Position numbers and translations under genes: made by a program. Shown here one piece after another: positions 1 through 7,147 of a DNA stretch of 9,672 nt (position 1 is the first letter of the stretch; each line of letters opens with the position of its first letter). Source of the stretch: Nitrospirota bacterium (GTDB lineage Bacteria > Nitrospirota_A > Leptospirillia > Leptospirillales > Leptospirillaceae). The stretch spans positions 1 to 9,672 of the forward strand of contig JAKBTA010000051.1 of assembly GCA_021844645.1 (NCBI GenBank), given 5' to 3'. Under the pieces are notes generated by a model that worked only from the letters and a program-made list of their open reading frames with translations, had not been told where the DNA came from and ran no database searches.

Positions 1-8
1 TGCCGGTT

Positions 9-126
9 TTCCGGTGGCCATGCCGGAGGGGATCCACCCGTTCCCATCCCGAACACGGCCGTTAAGCCCTCCAGGGCCGATGATACTGCAACTGCAAGGT
101 TGTGGGAAAGTAGGACGCTGCCGGAA
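9..126 (+). rRNA. rrf: 5S ribosomal RNA
   Basis: This is a complete 5S rRNA gene of about 118 bases. The terminal helix is directly visible: TCCGGTGGC (10-18) pairs with GCTGCCGGA (117-125), with two G-U wobbles. The conserved core is present, including the run around CCCATCCCGAACACGG (43-58) and GTTAAGCCCTCCAG (61-74), followed by GCCGATGATACTGC. The 3' strand ends in the usual GTAGGACGCTGCCGG pattern. The ends are set by the limits of the terminal helix and could be off by one or two bases. It is the last gene of an rRNA operon whose 23S gene must lie upstream of the window; bases 1-8 would be the tail of the 23S-5S spacer. Confidence 0.96.
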
Positions 127-134
127 TAAATGTT

Positions 135-174
135 GGGTCTGTTCCCGTCCTCGACGGGTTCAGGCCCTTTTTTT
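135..174 (+). terminator. Intrinsic terminator of the rRNA operon
   Basis: A two-part hairpin lies ten bases after the 5S gene. The outer stem GGGTCTG (135-141) pairs with CAGGCCC (161-167), with one U-G wobble. After a TT/TT internal mismatch the inner stem CCCGTC (144-149) pairs with GACGGG (153-158) around a CTC loop. A run of seven T (168-174) follows directly. This is a textbook rho-independent terminator, and its position says that transcription of the rRNA operon ends here. Confidence 0.95.
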
Positions 175-241
175 ACTTCCCTTTTTGTCCCCTTCATCTC
201 AATCACTTCTTTTCCATTATGAGACTCGAGGCATCTTTCTG

Positions 242-1864
242 ATGACCGAAGACATTTCCCGACCACCAAGAAGCTCTTTCCTCCATTCACTGAACCTTCG
301 CCGTTTTTTTCAGTTCTTTTTTCCCATGTTCTTCCTTTTGGATCTTTCCTGTTCTCCCCATTTTCAGCCGGTTTCAAAACATGACTCTCATACTCTGTTC
401 ATGGCAATGGCGGATGACCCATCCACTCTGGACTGGAACAAGGCGACGGATGGTATCAGTTTCGAGGTGATCACCAACCTGATGGACGGACTCACCAGAT
501 TTGATAAACACCTTAATGTTTCACCGGATATTGCCCTTTCCTGGGAAACGGTCGGGAACAAAGAGTTTACTTTTCACCTTGATCCCTCCCGGACATGGAG
601 TGATGGCAAACCGGTCAGATCTTCCGATTTCAGAAATTCCTTCCTGAGACTTCTCTCTTCAAAAACGGCATCTCCCTACGCATATTATCTTTTCGATATT
701 CAAAACGCTTCCTGCTTTCACGAAAACAAGTGCACTGCCTCCCAAGTGGGAATCGAGGTTCCTGATTCGAAGACATTAAAAGTGTCTCTTTCTCATCCGA
801 TGGCGGCCTTTCCTTCTTTGCTGACCAGCCCCATAACCGATCCGGTCCGAATCGACCTGATTCAAAAATACAAGGACAAATGGACATCGCCCAAACATCT
901 GGTCACCAATGGCCGTTTTATCCTAAAAGACTGGTGGCATGGAGATTCTCTTCTCCTCGAATCCAGAAAGGATATTGTTCCTGCCCCCTCCCTCAGGCGA
1001 ATCCGTTTTCTGATCATTCCGGAGCCTGTTACCCAGCTTCTTTTATATGACCGCCATGTTTTGGATATTGTGGGGGTTCCCAGTTTTTACGTGAAAAAAT
1101 ATCAGCAATCCCCGGATCTTCATCGTATCCCCCAGTTCAGTACAGTCTATTATAGCCTCAATATAAAACGGCCTCCTTTTGACAATATTCACGTACGAAA
1201 AGCGTTTGCTCTTGCCGTTGACCGTTCGGATCTTCGAGAACTGTTCCAGAATGCGTTTCCGGTATCACGATCCTTCATTCCGAGGGGATTGTTGGGATAT
1301 GAAAAAAATGGTGGCTACCGTTATGACCCACAAAAAGCACGTTCCGAACTTGCAATGGCTGGTTATCCGGGAGGAAAACATTTTCCAAGGGTGACCCTCA
1401 TTTTCCCTTCTGGTACTCAAAGCCGAATCTTGGCCGTTCACTTTCAGGAATCCTTCAGAAAAGTTCTCCATGTCAGTATTCATCTGAGATCCCTTGAATG
1501 GAAGGCTTTTCTAGCGAAACTTGACTCCAAAACTCCTCAAATGTATCAGTCCGGATGGCTTGCAGACTATCCTGATCCGAATACCTTCATGACATTGATG
1601 ATGACGGATTCGGGGAACAACAGGACAGGTTGGGGAGATCCCCTTTTTGATCATCTTGTGTCTGAGGCTCTGAGTTCAGACAATCAGAGTGTACGATCTG
1701 AACTCTATAAAAAAGCCCAAAAACAACTCCTGAGAATCGGGATACCGGTTATTCCGCTTTCAGAAGGTCTTTCCAACATGCTAGTCCATCAAGACATCAA
1801 GGGATTTTGGCATGATCCGCTTGGAACAGATCATCTCGAGAATGTGACCAAAATTCCGGATTAA
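242..1864 (+). CDS. ABC transporter substrate-binding protein, family 5 (oligopeptide/dipeptide type)
   Basis: Predicted extracytoplasmic solute-binding protein of 540 residues, the usual size for the OppA/DppA family, which delivers peptides (or, in relatives, nickel and other solutes) to an ABC importer. Family landmarks seen: DDPSTLDW (58-65), then a region like the family's 'NLYEGL' (TNLMDGLTRF), a WSDGKPV motif (119-125), YSLNIKRPPFDNIHVRKA, the 'GY..DP.KAR..L..AGYPGG' stretch, and GWLADYPDPNTF (438-449). The frame is open from base 14, inside the 5S gene, so the start must be later. I chose ATG 242 because GAGG (228-231) lies ten bases upstream and a basic (RR, 20-21) then hydrophobic segment (22-36) follows, ending in Cys37. 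This looks like a signal peptide; LDLSC is a poor lipobox because Asp is at -3. ATG 326 is a possible later start but would lose the basic region. No permease or ATPase gene is adjacent, so its transporter partner and ligand are unknown. Confidence 0.88.
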   Translation: MTEDISRPPRSSFLHSLNLRRFFQFFFPMFFLLDLSCSPHFQPVSKHDSHTLFMAMADDPSTLDWNKATDGISFEVITNLMDGLTRFDKHLNVSPDIALSWETVGNKEFTFHLDPSRTWSDGKPVRSSDFRNSFLRLLSSKTASPYAYYLFDIQNASCFHENKCTASQVGIEVPDSKTLKVSLSHPMAAFPSLLTSPITDPVRIDLIQKYKDKWTSPKHLVTNGRFILKDWWHGDSLLLESRKDIVPAPSLRRIRFLIIPEPVTQLLLYDRHVLDIVGVPSFYVKKYQQSPDLHRIPQFSTVYYSLNIKRPPFDNIHVRKAFALAVDRSDLRELFQNAFPVSRSFIPRGLLGYEKNGGYRYDPQKARSELAMAGYPGGKHFPRVTLIFPSGTQSRILAVHFQESFRKVLHVSIHLRSLEWKAFLAKLDSKTPQMYQSGWLADYPDPNTFMTLMMTDSGNNRTGWGDPLFDHLVSEALSSDNQSVRSELYKKAQKQLLRIGIPVIPLSEGLSNMLVHQDIKGFWHDPLGTDHLENVTKIPD

Positions 1865-1906
1865 TGCATTGTTTCATCTTCTGATATGTCTAAAACTATG
1901 ATATCC

Positions 1907-1933
1907 TTAACGGACAAGCAGCTTTTCTATAAC
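1907..1933 (+). promoter_or_regulatory. Possible sigma-70-type promoter before the NERD gene
   Basis: TTAACG (1907-1912) and TATAAC (1928-1933) match the -35 and -10 consensus at 4/6 and 5/6 positions, with a short 15-base spacer. Transcription would begin near 1940, just before the ribosome binding site. The 88-base gap between the two genes holds no clear terminator for the upstream gene. The call rests only on consensus matching and is weak. Confidence 0.28.
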
Positions 1934-1952
1934 GTATTCTGAAAGGAATCCA

Positions 1953-3692
1953 TTGCAATCCCTAAAGTCATTGCCCGCCGCAGAACGATTTGAAGAAGAG
2001 ATAAGGCAGTTTTGTCTGACTGGACTTTCTGGAAAGGACCTTAGCCGTATTTCCGATATCGGGATGGATCCTTTTTGGCAAAACGGGGTGAATGTTTATT
2101 TTTATGAACGGAATATCTATTCACCCATCGGTCAAAAGGAAATTGACGGGCTCCTGTTGACAGACAAGGGTGTTTTTGTTTTGGAATGCAAAAATGTCAT
2201 CGGTTCGGTAACGGGGACCTTGAACTCCTCATGGAGCGCGGACAATCAGATGATTCACGTCCCGGGCCCCAGAAACTCGAATCCCGTGACTCAAATCAAA
2301 AGCAGAATCGGGCCGTTGTCTTCTTTTCTCAGGGACAAGGGGATCTCTCTTTTCCTGACAGGTGTCATTCTTTTTCCGGATGAAGCCAATCTTGACGGAT
2401 TGGCCAGTAGTGGCACACTCTCTGTTTCAGAGCCCCCGAACAGGGATCGATCCTATATCATTACCAATCTCCACAAGCTTCCTGAAATTCTTGGAAATAT
2501 CCATCCATCTTCTCCTCTCAGCCACGAAGATGCTTTTAAAATTGCGGATCTTCTGGGTATCGTTATCGCCTCGGATCCAAACGATCCTGAACGGATTCTG
2601 CGCTTTCCGGCCGGTGGTTTCCCTGATATCTCCTCTATTGCAAACCTTGAAATCCTGGACAAGAAGAAGGACACACTCTTTTCAATCCATCCGGAATACA
2701 AGGATAATCCTCAATCCCTGGAAATCATCGACGGGGCGTACAAAACGCTCAGGGAGTCTTTCGATAAGCCGGAGCCTCCCCTTGTGGGAACCAGAAAAAA
2801 TATTCGATGGGCTGTTTTCGGAGTGATCTTTTTTCTCCTGGGAGGGCTCTTGATGCTGGGGGCCTTTCATCTGAACGGAAAAAAAGTACAGACTGCAAAG
2901 CTTCTCTCGGATGGTTGGCCAGTTCCAGGAGAGAGTCAGCTTGATCCTTATCAATTGCTCCTTTTGTTCTACCACCAGCATCCGACAATGACCCCGGACT
3001 ATCAGATCCTTTCATTGGGGTTGCCCATGGATATCAGGACAAAGGGCAACCAAAATCCCGATGGCCAGAAAGCTCTCGACAAAAAACTGGATCGTGAAAT
3101 CAAAAAGATAGGATCTGTCAAAAGTTTTCCGCTGACTTTTCCCGCGAGCATTGTCCAATATGATTCAAGGGCAAAGCTTTTTACGCTTTCAGGGCTTCAG
3201 GGGGTTCAGATGCAGTCATCCCCGGAAAGCCCCGTTCCATCTTTTCTGATGCCTTTTGGTGGAAAAGTCTCCATAGGAATCGCCCAAAAGTTAACCTGCA
3301 ATTATTGTGATGGTCAGGTTTTAATCCGAAATTGGCCATTGCAGGCCATTCCTGGACCGATGGGACATCTTTTTTTCCGATTTTCCCCAATGGCTGAACT
3401 GAACCTTCAGGAAGTTCTCAAGCAAACTCCATGTCAGGGATGCAGTATCCCTGTCCATATTCAGGTTCGACTCAATGTGGTGCAGGTTGAAATTGGTCGA
3501 ACGAATCTTGGAAAACCCGTGGTGTCATCACTGGCAACGCTTTCAGAAATTTCAATACGGCTCGACTCGGACAATACTTTACTTTTTGAAAAAAAGTACA
3601 GTGAAAGACCGGTTGAAAAAGATCAAAAATCCGTTTCTCCAAAACAGGATTGTCCCGGGTGTCCAGCTTCCCCTCCGGCTCAATCCTTATAA
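1953..3692 (+). CDS. Membrane-anchored NERD-domain protein with three CxxC pairs
   Basis: Predicted 579-residue protein. Residues about 40-140 look like a NERD (nuclease-related) domain: NGVNVYF, then EIDGLLL (Asp65), GVFVLECKN with the Glu78-x-Lys80 pair, a later W (94), and NPVTQ (110-114). Asp, Glu-x-Lys and Gln in this order are the expected nuclease-fold active-site residues. A hydrophobic stretch of roughly 285-306 (AVFGVIFFLLGGLLMLGAF) reads as one membrane segment after a basic RKNIR. That would place the NERD domain in the cytoplasm and residues 310-579 outside, if the positive-inside rule holds. The distal part carries CxxC pairs at 449/452, 494/497 and 567/570; I recognise no family for it. 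The start is TTG 1953, chosen because AAAGGA (1942-1947) lies five bases upstream; the next in-frame ATG is Met38, too close to the domain. The substrate is unknown, and DNA cleavage is only inferred from the fold. Confidence 0.8.
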   Translation: MQSLKSLPAAERFEEEIRQFCLTGLSGKDLSRISDIGMDPFWQNGVNVYFYERNIYSPIGQKEIDGLLLTDKGVFVLECKNVIGSVTGTLNSSWSADNQMIHVPGPRNSNPVTQIKSRIGPLSSFLRDKGISLFLTGVILFPDEANLDGLASSGTLSVSEPPNRDRSYIITNLHKLPEILGNIHPSSPLSHEDAFKIADLLGIVIASDPNDPERILRFPAGGFPDISSIANLEILDKKKDTLFSIHPEYKDNPQSLEIIDGAYKTLRESFDKPEPPLVGTRKNIRWAVFGVIFFLLGGLLMLGAFHLNGKKVQTAKLLSDGWPVPGESQLDPYQLLLLFYHQHPTMTPDYQILSLGLPMDIRTKGNQNPDGQKALDKKLDREIKKIGSVKSFPLTFPASIVQYDSRAKLFTLSGLQGVQMQSSPESPVPSFLMPFGGKVSIGIAQKLTCNYCDGQVLIRNWPLQAIPGPMGHLFFRFSPMAELNLQEVLKQTPCQGCSIPVHIQVRLNVVQVEIGRTNLGKPVVSSLATLSEISIRLDSDNTLLFEKKYSERPVEKDQKSVSPKQDCPGCPASPPAQSL

Positions 3693-3723
3693 AGGAGAGT
3701 TCAATCATATGGAAAATCGATGA
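3691..3723 (+). promoter_or_regulatory. Ribosome binding site and four-codon mini-ORF (Met-Glu-Asn-Arg)
   Basis: A strong Shine-Dalgarno AAAGGAG (3691-3697) directly follows the NERD gene stop. The first ATG downstream of it (3709) opens a four-codon frame, Met-Glu-Asn-Arg, ending at TGA 3721-3723. That stop overlaps the lipoprotein start as ATGA (3720-3723). The lipoprotein ATG is 22 bases from the Shine-Dalgarno, too far for normal initiation, and no other start codon exists in its frame after the TAA at 3690-3692. The layout suggests initiation at the mini-ORF followed by reinitiation at the lipoprotein start, though weak direct initiation using GGAAAA (3711-3716) is possible. Confidence 0.45.
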
Positions 3724-4136
3724 GCCAGTCGAAAAGGATCAGGCTTGTTTTTCCTTTTGTTTTCTGCTTGTTGCTTGTTTCCTGTTTTCCAACTTCCGAT
3801 TATTTTAAAGCCCATCTGGATTCATACAAGGGAGAGCCATCCACGGTTCTTCTTCATCAGCTGGGACCTCCAACTCAAACCATCAAGCTTCCACATGGAC
3901 AAACGGTTTGGGCTTATTTTGCCGACTCGACAACGTATATCTCCAATAATCAACTTTCTACTGTGATGATGCCGGTCACATCTTCCTGCCACTTTTGGTT
4001 CATTCTTGACTCTGAAGATACTGTCCAAAAGGTAGGGAATAAAGGGGACGAGTGTCAGACGACCAAAAATGGAAGCAATACGGCAGGATTGAAGTTTTGG
4101 GGCGGGACAGTATTGCCTCCAGCCCATTCCCATTAG
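3720..4136 (+). CDS. Small predicted lipoprotein
   Basis: Predicted 138-residue lipoprotein. Basic residues (KRIR, 5-8) precede a hydrophobic stretch (9-21) that ends in a lipobox, Leu19-Val20-Ser21-Cys22, so the mature protein would be about 117 residues with a lipidated Cys22. The mature part has LLHQLGPPTQTIKLPHGQTVWAY (44-66) and a later CHFWFILD (90-97). A 'G-P ... G ... vW-Y' pattern followed by a 'F-D' strand recalls small BamE/SmpA-like outer-membrane lipoproteins, but the similarity is loose and I do not assign the family. Cys90 and Cys112 could form a disulfide after export. It follows the NERD gene after 27 bases and is probably co-transcribed with it. If both are right, this gene and the distal half of the NERD protein act in the same compartment. 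The start is the only one available in this frame. Confidence 0.72.
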   Translation: MSQSKRIRLVFPFVFCLLLVSCFPTSDYFKAHLDSYKGEPSTVLLHQLGPPTQTIKLPHGQTVWAYFADSTTYISNNQLSTVMMPVTSSCHFWFILDSEDTVQKVGNKGDECQTTKNGSNTAGLKFWGGTVLPPAHSH

Positions 4137-4315
4137 TTTTTCATGGCCGCTAAGAAGAACTTCCGGTCTCCATCGATCACTGAGATGTCCGCTATCCTTG
4201 TCTTGGGAAGATGTTTAATGTATCTTTCTTCGATTGAGTGAATGAATCTGATCGCCGTGGGAGGCACCTCCATTACGGGTGCGGAATGCTGTCGGAAACA
4301 GCAGGCATTAGCCAT
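4133..4315 (-). CDS. Possible small hypothetical protein in the spacer
   Basis: A 60-codon minus-strand frame, starting at ATG 4315-4313, fills most of the gap between the lipoprotein gene and the aminotransferase operon. Its TAA stop overlaps the lipoprotein TAG stop tail to tail. A weak AGGGA lies about seven bases upstream of the ATG. The product is rich in charged residues, with a segment near residues 24-45 (RFIHSIEERYIKHLPKTRIADI) that could be a helix followed by a strand, and a Cys5-Cys6 pair near the start. Unlike the other opposite-strand frames in this window, it does not lie over a clear gene. I recognise no family. It could be a real small gene, a gene remnant or chance. Confidence 0.3.
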   Translation of the reverse strand: MANACCFRQHSAPVMEVPPTAIRFIHSIEERYIKHLPKTRIADISVIDGDRKFFLAAMKN

Positions 4316-4366
4316 TGATTTTCCCTATAAAACATGTCCATTATCAGCTTTGAGGAGCTCTCCAGA
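4137..4366. other. Spacer upstream of the aminotransferase-serA-hisZ operon
   Basis: This 230-base spacer holds the possible minus-strand small gene and should hold the promoter of the downstream operon. A -10-like TATAAA (4326-4331) is present, but no convincing -35 lies 16-18 bases before it. A short perfect hairpin, GCTGT-CGGAA-ACAGC (4288-4302), sits upstream. I see no riboswitch fold, no T-box specifier layout and no intrinsic terminator for the lipoprotein gene. Confidence 0.4.
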
Positions 4367-5509
4367 ATGAAAAAACAGTATTTGTTGGCACCAGGTCCGA
4401 CCCCCGTTCCACCAGAAGTTCTTCTCGCCATGTCCAGACCCATTATTCACCATAGATCACCTGACTTTATTCCCGTAATCCAGGATGTCAGAAAAGATCT
4501 GAAATGGCTTTTTCAGACAGAACAGGAAGTCATTACTGTGGCAGGCAGCGGTACAGCGGGAATGGAAGCCTCCATTTCAAATTTTATGTCCCCCGGAGAC
4601 AAGATCCTTGCTGTAAACGGCGGAAAATTTGGAGAAAGATGGGCGAAGATTGCCACTGCTTTCGGAGTGACAACCATAGAGATCAAGGTCAATTGGGGAG
4701 AGTCGGTCAACGTATCCGAGATCAAGGCTCATCTTGACAAGGATCCTTCCATCAGGGGTGTCTATGTTCAGGCGAGCGAGACGTCGACGGGTGTGGCTCA
4801 TGATGTCAAATCGATTGCAGAGATTACCAAAACTCGGGAGAACACGATTCTGGTCGTTGATGCCATCACCGCTCTTGGCGTCACCAATCTGCCAATGGAT
4901 CTTTGGGGAATCGATATTCTGATCACCGGATCGCAAAAGGCCCTCATGCTTCCCCCTGGACTTGCCTGTATAGGAGTATCGGAAAAAGCATGGAAGCATC
5001 AGTCCCAGGCCAAATGTTCCAGATTTTATCTTGATCTCAAGAGAGAAAAGGATAATCTCTTAAAGGATACAAACGCCTGGACTCCTGCGGTGACCCTTTG
5101 GATCGGGCTTGCAACCTCCCTGAAAATGATGCGGGAAGAGGGACTTGAAAATGTTTTCGCAAGACACTCAAAACTTGCGCGTGCAACGAGAGAGGGTGTG
5201 AAAGGATTTGGTCTTGAAGTGTTCGCCAAGAATGCGCCTTCTGATGCGGTCACGGCTGTTTTGGCTCCTGAAGGATTTGATGGGGAGGCTCTCTACAAGA
5301 ATCTCCGAAAACAATACGGAATTACAGCAGCTGGTGGACAAGACCAATTGAAAGGGAAGGTTTTCAGGCTCTCCCACATGGGCTATTCCGATACTTTTGA
5401 TATCATTACAGCGATCAGTGGAGTGGAAATGGCACTGTATCGTATGGGATACAAGCATCCGCTCGGATCGGGTGTCGCCAAGGCCCAGGCCGTATTGATC
5501 GAGGATTAA
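4367..5509 (+). CDS. Class V pyridoxal-phosphate aminotransferase (alanine-glyoxylate / serine-pyruvate type)
   Basis: Predicted cytoplasmic PLP enzyme of 380 residues, normal for the family. It opens with the typical LLAPGPTPVPPEVL (6-19). Phosphate-binding GSGTAGMEA is at 60-68, SETSTG at 137-142, the cofactor-nitrogen Asp165 in VVDA, and the Schiff-base lysine Lys191 in TGSQKALMLPPG. I chose ATG 4367 because GAGGAG (4352-4357) lies nine bases upstream and the homologous N-terminus begins there. An in-frame ATG at 4334 would add 11 residues but has no ribosome binding site. The gene lies 30 bases before serA, so co-transcription is very likely. Family members exchange amino groups among alanine, serine, glyoxylate and pyruvate. 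Next to serA, and with no serC in the window, it may perform the transamination step of serine synthesis or a serine-glyoxylate reaction; sequence alone cannot decide the substrate. Confidence 0.92.
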   Translation: MKKQYLLAPGPTPVPPEVLLAMSRPIIHHRSPDFIPVIQDVRKDLKWLFQTEQEVITVAGSGTAGMEASISNFMSPGDKILAVNGGKFGERWAKIATAFGVTTIEIKVNWGESVNVSEIKAHLDKDPSIRGVYVQASETSTGVAHDVKSIAEITKTRENTILVVDAITALGVTNLPMDLWGIDILITGSQKALMLPPGLACIGVSEKAWKHQSQAKCSRFYLDLKREKDNLLKDTNAWTPAVTLWIGLATSLKMMREEGLENVFARHSKLARATREGVKGFGLEVFAKNAPSDAVTAVLAPEGFDGEALYKNLRKQYGITAAGGQDQLKGKVFRLSHMGYSDTFDIITAISGVEMALYRMGYKHPLGSGVAKAQAVLIED

Positions 5510-5539
5510 AAATCAGAACATCCTATCGGAGGACTACCG

Positions 5540-7147
5540 TTGTCAGAAAATATCAGGGTACTTGTCAGTGATGCCATCTCTGAAGATGGCTTGAAGATCT
5601 TCAGGGAAGCGGGCTTTGAGGTTGTGGTCAAGACGAAGTTAACACCGGAAGAACTTGCTGTTGAAATAGCAGGTTATGATGGTTTGGTCATCAGAAGCGG
5701 AACCAAGGTTACCAAAGATATTTTAAAAGGGGCAAAACGACTGAAGGTTGTCGGACGCGCTGGAGCGGGGCTCGATAATGTCGACCTCGATGCGGCGACA
5801 TCCCACGGCATAGTGGTCATGAATACACCTGGCGGAAATACCATCACGACTGCAGAGCACACCATGTCGCTTCTGATGTCCATGGCAAGACGCATTCCTC
5901 AGGCCAACGCATCCAATCGGTCCGGAAAATGGGAAAAAAGCAAGTTCATGGGTGTGGAGCTTTTTCAGAAAACACTGGGAATCATCGGAATGGGTAAAAT
6001 CGGGCAGCATCTGACACAGATCGCCAAAGGGCTTTCAATGCATGTGATCGCATTTGATCCCTATCTTACTCCGGAAGTGGCGGAAAAATCCGGGGTTACT
6101 CCGGTCTCCCTTGATGAAATCTACCAGAAGTCGGATTTTATTTCGGTGCATACTCCACTCAATGCTGAAACAACAAATCTGATCAACAAAACCACCATTG
6201 CCAAAATGAAAAAAGGCGTATACATCGTCAATTGCGCAAGGGGTGGCATCGTCAATGAAACAGACCTTGCGGAAGCTCTCTTGAGTGGCCATGTCGCAGG
6301 GGCTGCATTTGATGTGTTCGTTCAGGAGCCGGTTCCTGCGGATCATCCTCTCCTGAAGATAGACTCCTTTATTTCAACTCCCCATATCGGAGCGGCAACG
6401 AAGGAAGCCCAGGAAAATGTGGCGCTCGCCATTGCTGACCAGATGGTTGATTACCTGGCCAAGGGTGTGATCCGTTATGCGGCCAATCTTCCTTCGGTGT
6501 CTCCTGAAGAAATGAGCATCGTTACTCCTTACCAGAAGCTTGCGGAAATCATGGGGAACATCATTTCCCAAATTTCTTCTTCCCCCTTGTCCAAAGTGAC
6601 CATAGAGTATTCTGGAGAAATTGCCACAGTCCCTACGGCAGCCGTTACGATTTCTGCATTGAAAGGGATCCTTTCTCCGATTCTCGACACAATGGTCAAT
6701 GAGGTGAATGCCCCCATTCTCGCAAAAGAGAGAGGAATTGAGGTCGTTGAGGTTCGATCGACCCATAATGGGGATTATACCGGGTTGCTTTCAATCAAGA
6801 TTTCTTCTCCGACTGATTTCCACCAGATTTCGGGATCTGTTTTCCAAAAACGGGATTACAGGATTGTCTCGATGGACCAGCTTCCGGTTGAAGTGATCCC
6901 CGAGCCCATCATGATTTACCTCACCAATCAGGATCAGCCAGGTGTTGTCGGAGCGGTCGGGACCATTTTGGGAAATCACAAGATCAATATTTCCAGAATG
7001 CAATTCGGCCGTGACTACCCAGGTGGAAAAGCCATTTCAATGATTGGCGTGGATAATGAAATCAGCCCTGCTCTTCTTTCAGAGCTGAGGAAGATTCCCA
7101 ATATCCTTTCTCTCAAGATTCTTCATCTTCCTTCTGCCCAGGCATGA
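5540..7147 (+). CDS. serA: D-3-phosphoglycerate dehydrogenase
   Basis: First enzyme of serine synthesis: it oxidises 3-phosphoglycerate to 3-phosphohydroxypyruvate with NAD. The protein has 535 residues, matching the long form of the enzyme with both an ASB-type intervening domain and a C-terminal ACT domain. The Rossmann motif is GMGKIG (150-155) with the NAD-ribose-binding acidic residue Asp173 in FDP. The catalytic set is Arg234 (NCARGG), Glu263 (QEP) and His282 (TPHIGA). Residues about 320-450 fit the ASB domain and 457-530 the ACT domain (LTNQDQPGVVGAVGTIL, then NISRMQFGR), which in relatives binds serine for feedback inhibition. The start is TTG 5540, supported by CGGAGGA (5527-5533) six bases upstream and by the N-terminal alignment. 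The stop overlaps the hisZ start. Confidence 0.96.
   Translation: MSENIRVLVSDAISEDGLKIFREAGFEVVVKTKLTPEELAVEIAGYDGLVIRSGTKVTKDILKGAKRLKVVGRAGAGLDNVDLDAATSHGIVVMNTPGGNTITTAEHTMSLLMSMARRIPQANASNRSGKWEKSKFMGVELFQKTLGIIGMGKIGQHLTQIAKGLSMHVIAFDPYLTPEVAEKSGVTPVSLDEIYQKSDFISVHTPLNAETTNLINKTTIAKMKKGVYIVNCARGGIVNETDLAEALLSGHVAGAAFDVFVQEPVPADHPLLKIDSFISTPHIGAATKEAQENVALAIADQMVDYLAKGVIRYAANLPSVSPEEMSIVTPYQKLAEIMGNIISQISSSPLSKVTIEYSGEIATVPTAAVTISALKGILSPILDTMVNEVNAPILAKERGIEVVEVRSTHNGDYTGLLSIKISSPTDFHQISGSVFQKRDYRIVSMDQLPVEVIPEPIMIYLTNQDQPGVVGAVGTILGNHKINISRMQFGRDYPGGKAISMIGVDNEISPALLSELRKIPNILSLKILHLPSAQA

Noticed and set aside
193..220. Possible promoter TTCATC ... CATTAT before the substrate-binding protein gene
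   Set aside because: Only 3/6 and 4/6 matches to consensus at 16-base spacing in an AT-rich stretch; too weak to list.
14..241. Upstream extension of the substrate-binding protein frame into the 5S gene
   Set aside because: The first 76 codons run through the 5S rRNA and its terminator. The ribosome binding site and signal-like segment support the start at 242.
1672..1705. Perfect 9-bp inverted repeat GAGTTCAGA / TCTGAACTC inside the substrate-binding protein gene
   Set aside because: The 16-base loop, absence of a T-tract and mid-gene location give no clear role. About one such repeat is expected by chance in a window of this size.
2362..2826. 154-codon alternative frame on the + strand within the NERD gene
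   Set aside because: It lies wholly inside a better-supported gene, has no domain signature or ribosome binding site, and reads as a Ser/Arg-rich out-of-frame translation.
3581..3600. AT-rich palindrome TACTTTTT / AAAAAGTA near the end of the NERD gene
   Set aside because: The stem has no GC core and encodes ordinary residues (LLFEKKYS), so a terminator or operator call is not supported.
4577..4999. 140-codon minus-strand frame opposite the aminotransferase
   Set aside because: It is antisense to the conserved PLP-binding region and has no recognisable motif or start signal.
6374..6766. 130-codon minus-strand frame opposite serA
   Set aside because: It is entirely antisense to conserved serA sequence, with a His/Arg/Asn-rich composition typical of a shadow frame.
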